Assembly (NCBI GenBank): GCA_021784975.1
Contig: JAJYGU010000133.1
Coordinates: 1-8,937, forward strand
Reading direction: 5' to 3'
DNA length: 8,937 nucleotides
Source of the DNA: Planctomycetota bacterium
GTDB taxonomy: Bacteria > Planctomycetota > Planctomycetia > Pirellulales > Thermoguttaceae
Positions 1 through 5,522 of the stretch are shown here, one piece after another (the first letter of the stretch is position 1; every line of letters begins with the position of its first letter). Under the pieces are notes generated by a model. That model saw only the letters and a list, made by a program, of their open reading frames with translations, was not told the DNA's origin and searched no databases. The translations under genes and the position numbers were made by a program.

Positions 1-93
1 GTAACTCCGCCTCTCGCGGCATCTTACGGCAAATAGTCGGCCGTGGGTATCCCTTGGGTTGCGGCGTACAAGAGGGTGTCCCCTTCTACGCGG

Positions 94-121
94 TTGCATT
101 ATACTATTATTATAGTACAAT
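94..121 (+). promoter_or_regulatory. Sigma-70-like promoter of the GntR-slipin unit
   Basis: The -35 hexamer TTGCAT (94-99) and the -10 hexamer TACAAT (116-121) are separated by 16 bp. Both sit in an AT-rich island within GC-rich DNA. A start 6-8 nt after the -10 would fall at about 128-129, which is the A of the GntR start codon, so the transcript would have almost no 5' leader. This agrees with the absence of any Shine-Dalgarno sequence before that ATG. The assignment rests only on hexamer match and position. Confidence 0.5.
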
Positions 122-126
122 AGTAT
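101..126. promoter_or_regulatory. Inverted-repeat operator, probably bound by the adjacent GntR regulator
   Basis: ATACTAT (101-107) and ATAGTAT (120-126) are perfect 7-nt inverted arms around a 12-nt spacer. The spacer contains a further ATAGTA half-site (112-117), so the region holds nested copies of the same half-site. The palindrome covers the spacer and -10 of the predicted promoter, where a bound repressor would block RNA polymerase. YtrA-type GntR proteins commonly repress their own operon from such a site. That the GntR encoded next door binds here is an inference from position. Confidence 0.5.
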
Positions 127-128
127 TT

Positions 129-539
129 ATGCCCCCGATCTTCCATCTCCGTCCCGACGATCCGCTGCCGCTTTACGCCCAACTGGAGCGGGAAATCCGC
201 ACGGCAGTGACGATGGGACTGCTGAAGATCGGCGAGCGCTTGCCCACCGTGCGGCAAATGGCGGTCGACTTGACGATCAATGCCAACACGGTGGCCAAGG
301 TGTATGCCGAGTTGGAACGGCAAGGCGTTTTGAGCACGCGGCGGGGGATCGGCACCTTCGTGCTAGCCTTTCCCGCCGCACGGGCCGCCGAGTCGCCTCG
401 CCAACGGAAGGAAGAGATTCGACTATTGGTAGAGCGGTTCTTGTCGGAAGCAAGCCAACGCGGTTTTGGCCGGCAGGAGCTGCTCCAAGAGATCCAACAC
501 ACCCACTTACCACTAAAGGAGACGTCCCATGGCCGGTGA
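129..539 (+). CDS. YtrA-subfamily GntR transcriptional regulator
   Basis: This is a 136-aa DNA-binding repressor-type protein. Residues 10-80 match the GntR winged helix-turn-helix: PLPLYAQLEREIR (12-24), GERLPTVRQMA (35-45) and the recognition-helix block NANTVAKVYAELERQG (51-66), followed by the wing at RRGIGTFV. The remaining 55 or so residues form a short charged helical tail, too small for a FadR, HutC or MocR effector domain and typical of the YtrA class. The reading frame is open upstream to 54, but the family N-terminus begins near the ATG at 129, and the upstream 25 residues are encoded by promoter DNA, so 129 is the better start. The last 11 nt overlap the slipin gene, giving translational coupling. 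The protein probably autoregulates the pair; the inducing signal cannot be seen. Confidence 0.88.
   Translation: MPPIFHLRPDDPLPLYAQLEREIRTAVTMGLLKIGERLPTVRQMAVDLTINANTVAKVYAELERQGVLSTRRGIGTFVLAFPAARAAESPRQRKEEIRLLVERFLSEASQRGFGRQELLQEIQHTHLPLKETSHGR
515..522 (+). promoter_or_regulatory. Strong ribosome binding site of the slipin gene
   Basis: AAAGGAGA lies inside the last codons of the GntR gene, 6 nt before the ATG at 529. It fixes the slipin start and contrasts with the GntR gene, which has no such site. Confidence 0.8.
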
Positions 540-1461
540 AAGAGCGAAACTGTACTTGTTTCCCCGAGATCTCGGACTTGCTTTCTCGGGTGTTCGCGTG
601 AACGTTGTCGCCGCGATTTTCTTTATCCTCCCGGTTGTCGCGGGCGGCGTCCTCGCCTGGTGGCGGGAGTCGATCTGGGAGATGATCGCCGGCCTGTTGG
701 TCGGCTGGCTGGCCGCGCTGACCCCGAACATCGCCAAGCAGTGGGAGCGGGGGATTGTGCTGCGTTTAGGGCGGTATGTGCGGACCCGCGGGCCGGGCTT
801 GTTCTGGGTCATGCCGCTGGTGGAAACCGTTGCCGCCTGGATCGACCAGCGGACCATCACCACCAACTTCGCCGCCGAGCAAACGCTGACCTCCGACACC
901 GTCCCGGTGAACGTCGACGCGGTTCTGTTCTGGATGGTCTACGATCCGGAAAAGGCGGCCCTCGAGGTCCAGGACTACTGGCAAGCCGTGAGCTGGGCCG
1001 CGCAGACCGCGCTTCGCGACATCATCGGCCGGACCTCATTGGCCGATCTGCTTCGCGGCCGCGAGCAGATTGAAATGGAACTGCAAAAGCTCATCGATGC
1101 GCGGACGAACCCTTGGGGAGTCACCGTCCAGTCGGTCGAGATGCGCGATGTGGTGATCCCCGACGCCTTGCAGGATGCCATGTCGCGCGAGGCCCAAGCC
1201 GATCGCGAGAAGCAGGCCCGCATCATTCTCGGCCAGGCCGAGGTGGAAATCGCCCATTCCTTCGCGACGGCCGCCAAGTCCTACGAAGAGAATCCGACCG
1301 CGCTGCACCTGCGGGCCATGAACATGCTCTACGAGGGGCTGAAAGAGAAGGGCGCCTTGATGCTGGTGCCGAGCACGGCCGTCGAGTCGATGGGCATGGG
1401 CGGTCTGCTGGGCGCCGCCGCCCTGCGGCTAAAATCGCTGGCGGAAGGGGAAGAGAAGTAG
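529..1461 (+). CDS. Slipin/stomatin-like SPFH-domain membrane protein
   Basis: This 310-aa protein belongs to the SPFH (band 7) group, whose members oligomerise on membranes and organise microdomains or assist proteases. Two hydrophobic segments lie at about 24-44 and 49-66, probably forming a hairpin anchor. The SPFH domain follows at about 70-235, with typical signatures: ERGIVLRLGRYVRTRGPGLFWVMP (split here as ERGIVLRLGR at 73-82 and GPGLFWVMP at 88-96), VPVNVDAVLFWMV (125-137), and the block ending VEMRDVVIPD (203-212). A charged helical stretch rich in Ala, Glu and Arg follows (218-250), then an Ala/Gly/Met-rich tail. The start is fixed by the ribosome binding site at 515-522. Bacterial slipins are often paired with an NfeD protein; here the only partner in the unit is the GntR regulator, and convergent fumarase follows. 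The SPFH assignment is firm; the cellular process is unknown. Confidence 0.9.
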   Translation: MAGERAKLYLFPRDLGLAFSGVRVNVVAAIFFILPVVAGGVLAWWRESIWEMIAGLLVGWLAALTPNIAKQWERGIVLRLGRYVRTRGPGLFWVMPLVETVAAWIDQRTITTNFAAEQTLTSDTVPVNVDAVLFWMVYDPEKAALEVQDYWQAVSWAAQTALRDIIGRTSLADLLRGREQIEMELQKLIDARTNPWGVTVQSVEMRDVVIPDALQDAMSREAQADREKQARIILGQAEVEIAHSFATAAKSYEENPTALHLRAMNMLYEGLKEKGALMLVPSTAVESMGMGGLLGAAALRLKSLAEGEEK

Positions 1462-1524
1462 GCCATGCACACCGCGTGCATGGCATGTCCAATAAGGCTT
1501 ATTATCGCTCGCCATGGGCATGGC
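1462..1524. repeat. Cluster of three short palindromes after the slipin gene
   Basis: GCCATGCAC (1462-1470) and GTGCATGGC (1476-1484) form a perfect 9-bp stem with a 5-nt loop that starts at the last base-adjacent position after the slipin stop. AATAAG-G-CTTATT follows at 1491-1503, and GCCATG-GG-CATGGC at 1511-1524. The first and third share the GCCATG/CATGGC arms. The first stem could protect or terminate the slipin mRNA, but no T-run follows it, so it is not a classical intrinsic terminator. The group could also be a small palindromic repeat element. Confidence 0.5.
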
Positions 1525-1537
1525 TTCGCGACACTTC

Positions 1538-1573
1538 CCCCTCACCCTGGTCCTCTCCCGGAGGGAGAGGGGA
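1538..1573. repeat. Hairpin repeat, copy 1 (CCCCTCACCCT / CCTCTCCCGGAGGGAG)
   Basis: CCCCTCACCCT (1538-1548) is followed by CCTCTCCCGGAGGGAG (1552-1567), which folds as a perfect 7-bp stem (1552-1558 with 1564-1570) and a 5-nt loop. The same two blocks recur 79-80 nt downstream. I recall sequences of this form as common dispersed intergenic hairpin repeats in many bacteria. Its place between convergent genes would suit a role in transcript 3'-end formation, which is an inference. Confidence 0.65.
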
Positions 1574-1582
1574 CGCGTGTTG

Positions 1583-1615
1583 GCCTTTGCCCTCCGAACT
1601 CCGCCTTTGCCCTCC
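1583..1615. repeat. Short tandem repeat of GCCTTTGCCCTCC
   Basis: The 13-nt block GCCTTTGCCCTCC occurs at 1583-1595 and again at 1603-1615, a period of 20 nt. It lies between the two hairpin-repeat copies, and the second unit runs directly into the second copy. Two units only; no function is visible. Confidence 0.55.
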
Positions 1616-1617
1616 TT

Positions 1618-1651
1618 CCCCTCACCCTACCCTCTCCCGGAGGGAGTGGGA
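1618..1651. repeat. Hairpin repeat, copy 2
   Basis: CCCCTCACCCT (1618-1628) and CCTCTCCCGGAGGGAG (1631-1646) repeat copy 1 exactly within those blocks, differing in a shorter spacer and in one base of the outer stem (T at 1647, giving a mismatch). The copy ends 12 nt before the fumarase stop codon, so it would lie in the 3' end of that transcript. Confidence 0.65.
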
Positions 1652-1662
1652 AGTCTTGTCGC

Positions 1663-3090
1663 TCACCCGTCCTGTGGTTTTGTCATGCGCCAGGGGTCCA
1701 GGGCGGCGTTGAGTTGCTCTTCGCTGAGGAGGTTCTTTTCCCGGCAGAGTTGGCGGATGGTCTTGCCGGTGGCGAATGCCTCTTTGGCCAGGGCGGCGGC
1801 TTGCTCGTAGCCGATATACGGGTTCAGCCCGGTCACTAGCGCGAGGCTCTTTTCCACCGCGGCCTCGCACGCCTCCGGGTTGGCCTGCATGTCGGTCAGG
1901 CAGAGGTTGGTCAGCGCGTCGGTGGCGGCGGCCAGCAGGCGGATGCTTTCCAGCAGGACGTCTCCCATCAGCGGCATCGTCACGTTCAGTTGGAACTGAC
2001 CGCCGGCGGCACCACACAAGGTAATGGTCTGGTCATTGCCCAACACGCGGGCGGCCACCTGGATGGCGCTCTCGCAGAGGACGGGATTCACCTTGCCCGG
2101 CATGATGGAGCTGCCCGGCTGTCGGTCGGGCAGCTTGATCTCGTAGAGGCCGCACCGCGGCCCGCAGGCCAGCCAACGGAGGTTGTTGGCCACGTTAAAC
2201 AGCGTGGCGGCGATGGTCCGCAATTGCCCGTGACATTCGACCACGCCGTCGCGCTGGGCATTGGCCTCGAAATGGTTGGCCGCCTCGACGAAGGGGATGC
2301 CGGTTTCCTGCGCCAGGAGTTTCGACACGCGGCGGCCGAACTCGACGTGCGTGTTGATCCCGGTGCCGACGGCCGTACCGCCGGCCGGCAATTCTAGCAG
2401 GGCCTGCAAGGCCGCGCCGGCGCGGGCCGCGGAACGCTCGATCTGTCGTGCGAGCCCGCCGATCTCCTGGCCGAGCGTCAGCGGGGTGGCGTCGGCCAGG
2501 TGGGTGCGGCCGATCTTGAGAATTTCGCTCCACTCGGCGGCCTTATCGGCCAGGACCTGGTGGCAATGTTGCAGGGCGGGGATCAATCGCGCTTGAATGG
2601 CCGAGGCTGCCGCCACATGGATGGCGGTGGGAAAGATGTCGTTGGTGCTCTGGCCGAGGTTCACGTGGTCGTTGGGATGGATCGGCTTGTGCGGAGCGAA
2701 GCGGTCGCCGCCGGAGAGCTCGATCGCCCGGTTGGCGATCACCTCGTTGGCGTTCATGTTGCTCGAGGTGCCGGAGCCGGTCTGGAAGACATCGACCGGG
2801 AATTGATCGTCGAACTTTCTCTCGGCCACCTCGCGGCAGGCGGCCAGCAGGGCCTCGACCTGCCGATTGTTGAGCGGGTTTTTCTTTGCGCCGGTCAAAC
2901 GCCCCAGATCACGATTGGCGGCTGCCGCCGCCCACTTGACCAGCCCGAGGGCGTGAATCAGTTCGGAGGGCAAGCGCCGGCCGGAGATCGGGAAGTTCTC
3001 GACGGCGCGTTGCGTCTGCGGGCCGTAATAGGCGTCGGCGGGCAGGGCCACCTCGCCCATGGAGTCGTGTTCGATGCGGGTCTTGCTCAC
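1663..3090 (-). CDS. fumC: Class II fumarate hydratase (fumarase C)
   Basis: The 475-aa product interconverts fumarate and L-malate in the TCA cycle in the cytoplasm, as a homotetramer without an iron-sulfur cluster. Family landmarks appear in order: TRIEHDSMGEV at the N-terminus, TGSGTSSNMNANEV (104-117), HPNDHVNLGQSTND (138-151), GRTHLADATPLTLGQE with the catalytic His (194-209, H197), GTGINTH (242-248), and the signature GSSIMPGKVNP (326-336) with the expected catalytic Ser (S327), Lys (K333) and Asn (N335). The Gly in PGKVNP favours fumarase over aspartase, which usually has PAKVNP; the GQSTND block is somewhat aspartase-like. The start is GTG at 3090, since the conserved TRIEHDSMGEV block precedes the first ATG; AGGA lies 5 nt upstream. 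It follows the small membrane gene by 8 nt and is probably cotranscribed with it. Length fits the family. Confidence 0.95.
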   Translation of the reverse strand: MSKTRIEHDSMGEVALPADAYYGPQTQRAVENFPISGRRLPSELIHALGLVKWAAAAANRDLGRLTGAKKNPLNNRQVEALLAACREVAERKFDDQFPVDVFQTGSGTSSNMNANEVIANRAIELSGGDRFAPHKPIHPNDHVNLGQSTNDIFPTAIHVAAASAIQARLIPALQHCHQVLADKAAEWSEILKIGRTHLADATPLTLGQEIGGLARQIERSAARAGAALQALLELPAGGTAVGTGINTHVEFGRRVSKLLAQETGIPFVEAANHFEANAQRDGVVECHGQLRTIAATLFNVANNLRWLACGPRCGLYEIKLPDRQPGSSIMPGKVNPVLCESAIQVAARVLGNDQTITLCGAAGGQFQLNVTMPLMGDVLLESIRLLAAATDALTNLCLTDMQANPEACEAAVEKSLALVTGLNPYIGYEQAAALAKEAFATGKTIRQLCREKNLLSEEQLNAALDPWRMTKPQDG

Positions 3091-3098
3091 CCTCGGTC

Positions 3099-3353
3099 CT
3101 AGCCTCCCTTTACCCTCCGCGGAATCGTAAAAGAGTACAGACACACCACCGCCCCGGAGGACAATAGGCTCCAAGGGGCCCAGGGCGGGGGACTGATTTG
3201 CATCGGCGGTCCCACCTTGACTTCCATGTCGAACGGCGAGACCGGCGCGGGCGGATCGTCGCGGATCTTCAGAGTCACCCGCCCCACCCCCAAGCACTCT
3301 ACGCCCACCAACATGAGTGTAAAGCCGATCGCCAAGAACAAGGCTCGCCACAT
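3099..3353 (-). CDS. Small two-helix membrane protein upstream of fumarase
   Basis: This 84-aa protein has a hydrophobic N-terminal helix (about 2-24, RALFLAIGFTLMLVGVECLG), a soluble middle rich in Pro with charged residues, and a second hydrophobic helix near the C-terminus (WSLLSSGAVVCLYSFTI), ending in RRVKGG. It resembles small proteins I recall from planctomycetes in which the WAPWSLLS...SFTIPRR block is conserved; the function is unknown to me. The ATG at 3353 is preferred because AAGGA lies 8 nt upstream and the protein then begins MWRALFL; the frame is open to 3509, but that extension is basic and unlike a membrane protein. Its 3' end carries purine-rich sequence that may serve the fumarase start 8 nt downstream, suggesting coupling. 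Confidence 0.7.
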   Translation of the reverse strand: MWRALFLAIGFTLMLVGVECLGVGRVTLKIRDDPPAPVSPFDMEVKVGPPMQISPPPWAPWSLLSSGAVVCLYSFTIPRRVKGG

Positions 3354-3701
3354 AGCTCTGATCCTTCCGAGAAAACGCCTTCGCTCGCTGACCGAGTCAT
3401 TGCCCGCGCAAGCCCATTGCCGCTTGTCTCTGTTGATCGTCGCCGTTGGCGGCCGAACTCCAGTGGGCAGCCACCGACCGGCTGGCCACCTCAGGATTCG
3501 GCATCGCATTTGCGGTTCGTGCCGACTCCGGCAGGGTCAGCTTGACGCTTGTGCTGTATCAGCTTTGGCTGAGGTATCAATTTTACGGAGATTCGAGGGC
3601 CCGCGGCCCACGAAAAGTGGGGAGTTTGCAGGAATTGTCACTAATGCGGCAAGCCTGCCGAACCGATCGGTAGTAATAGCACGGCCGGCCCTGAACTATG
3701 A
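3354..3701. other. Divergent intergenic region, no gene recognised
   Basis: This stretch separates the leftward membrane-protein/fumarase unit from the rightward sensor unit. It contains a small stem TCAGC-TTTG-GCTGA (3559-3572), the palindromes ACCGATCGGT (3662-3671) and GGCCGGCC (3684-3691), and no recognisable coding sequence on either strand. The leftward unit must have its promoter here, but I found no convincing hexamer pair: TTGATA with TACAGC on the minus strand around 3556-3583 is the best and is weak. Confidence 0.5.
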
Positions 3702-3730
3702 TTGTTCGCAAACCACGCTTCTTGTATAAT
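3702..3730 (+). promoter_or_regulatory. Promoter of the sensor-phosphoesterase-glycosidase unit
   Basis: TTGTTC (3702-3707) and a perfect TATAAT (3725-3730) are spaced by 17 bp, the optimum for the housekeeping sigma factor. The predicted start near 3737 gives a leader of about 74 nt, containing small stems AGGC-GGGC-GCCT (3768-3779) and GAGG-AAG-CCTC (3782-3792) immediately before the GGAG at 3793-3796. The stems could mask the ribosome binding region, but this is speculative. Confidence 0.65.
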
Positions 3731-3810
3731 CTATCGGGAACGCTGGATCAAAGACAGTGGGGGGCGGAGGCGGGCGCCTGTGAGGAAGCCTCGGAGAATC
3801 GTGATCACCC

Positions 3811-5520
3811 GTGAAGCCCAAAATCTTATTGCTCTGTAGCCCGCAGGAAAACGCGGAAGAGTTGCTCGCTCGGGCGGTAGGCTCGCATGAGGTGGTGGTG
3901 GCCGAAAACCCCATCCGTGCGCTGGCCCATCTGACGCGGGACGGCTTCGCCGGGGTGTATGTCTCTTCAGAGTTCCTTGACGGGGCGCTGGAAATTGGCC
4001 GGCTGTTAAGGAACGAGGACATTCTGGAGCGGATGCCCGACGCGGTGGTGCTCTTGGACGCCGAGAACACGATCTTGTGGAGCAACGTACGGCTGTGCGA
4101 GTGGTCGCACCGTGAATCGGTGGCCGGGGCCAATTTCTACGCTGTTTTGGGGGGGCCGGAAATTCTCGGCCCCGACTTCTGCCCGTTCCATTCGGCTTTG
4201 GCTACTGGCGAGGCCACTTCGTCGACGCTGCGGAGCAGTGAAAACCATTACTACCACGTCCACGCGGCCCCGGTCCGGGAAGAGGGAAGGCCCACGCGGC
4301 ACCTGATCGTCACCGTCCGCGATGTGACCAACGAGGTCCAGCAGCAACAGAAGATGGCGGCCATCCACCAGGCCGGCATGGATCTGGCGGACCTGTCGGC
4401 GGAGGAGATCGCCCACATGGCGGTCCGCGACCGTATCGAGCTGCTGAAATCGAACATCCTTCACTTCACCCACGATCTGCTCCACTTCCACGTGGTCGAG
4501 ATCCGGCTGCTGGATCCCAAAACCGGAAGGCTCAATCCGCTGTTGTCGGTCGGGATGGAGCCCGACGCGGCCAGCCGCGAGCTCTACGCCCAGCCGCAGA
4601 ACAATGGCGTGACCGGTTTCGTGGCGGCCACCGGTAAGAGCTACCTCTGCGAAGACACGACCGAGGATCCGCTCTACCTGCCCGGCGCCCAGGGCGCCAA
4701 GAGCTCGCTGACCGTGCCGTTAATCCTGCACGATGAGGTGATTGGCACCTTCAACGTGGAGAGCCCGGAGCTGCGGGCGTTCTCGGAGAGCGATTTGCAG
4801 TTCCTGGAGATCTTCTGCCGCGACGTGGCCGCCTCGTTGAATACCCTCGAACTGTTGGCGGCCGAAAAGGCCCATACCATGGCCGAAGGCGTCGAAGAGA
4901 TCCACAAAGCAGTGGCTCTGCCGGTCGACCAGATCCTCAACGACGCGGTGAAGGTGATGGAACGCTACGCCGGCCAGGATCCCGAGGTGGGCGATCTCTT
5001 GCAGCACATCCTCCGCAACGCCCGCGACATCAAACAGGTGATCCAAAAGGTGGGCCAAAAGATGGCCCCGGCGGAGGCCCTGCCGGCCATGCAAGTGCCC
5101 GAGCGGCCGGCGCTTCGCGGCCGCCGCGTCCTGGTGGCTGATCGGGACGAACAGGTCCGCAGCGACGCCCACAACATGCTGGAGCGCTACGGCTGCATTG
5201 TGGAGACGGTGGGCGACGGGGCCACCGCCCTGCACCTGGTCCGCATCTTGACTGAGGGCGAATACGACGCGATCCTGGCCGGCATCGATCTGCCCGACAT
5301 GACCGGCTACGAGTTCATGGTGAAGCTTCAGGAGATCGTGGAATCGCCGCCGCTGGTGCTGATGGCCGGCTTCGACTACGATCCGCACCATTCGCTGGTG
5401 CAGGCCCGCCAGGCCGGCCTGAAGGCGGCGCTGTTCAAGCCCTTCCGGTTGGAACTCCTGCTCGACGCCGTCGAGCTGGTCGTTAACGCGCCCCGCCCCG
5501 TGCCGCAGACGCAGGGCTGA
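3811..5520 (+). CDS. PAS-GAF signalling protein with a C-terminal pseudo-receiver domain
   Basis: This 569-aa protein has no membrane segment and appears cytoplasmic. In order: a short receiver-like N-terminal part (3-55, KILLLCSPQEN...), a PAS domain (about 70-175, beginning ILERMPDAVVLLDAENTILWSN), a GAF domain (about 200-350, with RLLDPKTGRLNPLLSVGM and SLTVPLILHDEVIGTFNVES), a helical segment (350-420) shaped like a histidine-kinase dimerisation helix, and a receiver fold (437-560). No HATPase domain is present, so it is not a kinase by itself. The receiver keeps D444, D446 and K543 but has Gly at 491 where the phosphoacceptor Asp should be, and Ala at 519 in place of the switch Ser/Thr. 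The GTG at 3811 is the first possible start, because an in-frame TGA lies at 3802-3804; the GGAG is 14 nt away, a poor spacing. The stop lies 2 nt before the phosphoesterase ATG. Confidence 0.8.
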   Translation: MKPKILLLCSPQENAEELLARAVGSHEVVVAENPIRALAHLTRDGFAGVYVSSEFLDGALEIGRLLRNEDILERMPDAVVLLDAENTILWSNVRLCEWSHRESVAGANFYAVLGGPEILGPDFCPFHSALATGEATSSTLRSSENHYYHVHAAPVREEGRPTRHLIVTVRDVTNEVQQQQKMAAIHQAGMDLADLSAEEIAHMAVRDRIELLKSNILHFTHDLLHFHVVEIRLLDPKTGRLNPLLSVGMEPDAASRELYAQPQNNGVTGFVAATGKSYLCEDTTEDPLYLPGAQGAKSSLTVPLILHDEVIGTFNVESPELRAFSESDLQFLEIFCRDVAASLNTLELLAAEKAHTMAEGVEEIHKAVALPVDQILNDAVKVMERYAGQDPEVGDLLQHILRNARDIKQVIQKVGQKMAPAEALPAMQVPERPALRGRRVLVADRDEQVRSDAHNMLERYGCIVETVGDGATALHLVRILTEGEYDAILAGIDLPDMTGYEFMVKLQEIVESPPLVLMAGFDYDPHHSLVQARQAGLKAALFKPFRLELLLDAVELVVNAPRPVPQTQG

Positions 5521-5522
5521 GC

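Noticed and set aside
71..85. GTGTCCCCTT-like sequence resembling an end of the repeat element
   Set aside because: Only about nine bases match, with no partner end nearby, so it cannot be told from chance.
54..128. Upstream extension of the GntR gene to an ATG at 54
   Set aside because: The extra 25 residues are encoded by the AT-rich promoter and operator and do not belong to the family N-terminus.
3446..3673. Plus-strand open frame of 75 codons in the intergenic region
   Set aside because: No ribosome binding site, no recognisable domain, and composition typical of chance open frames in GC-rich DNA.
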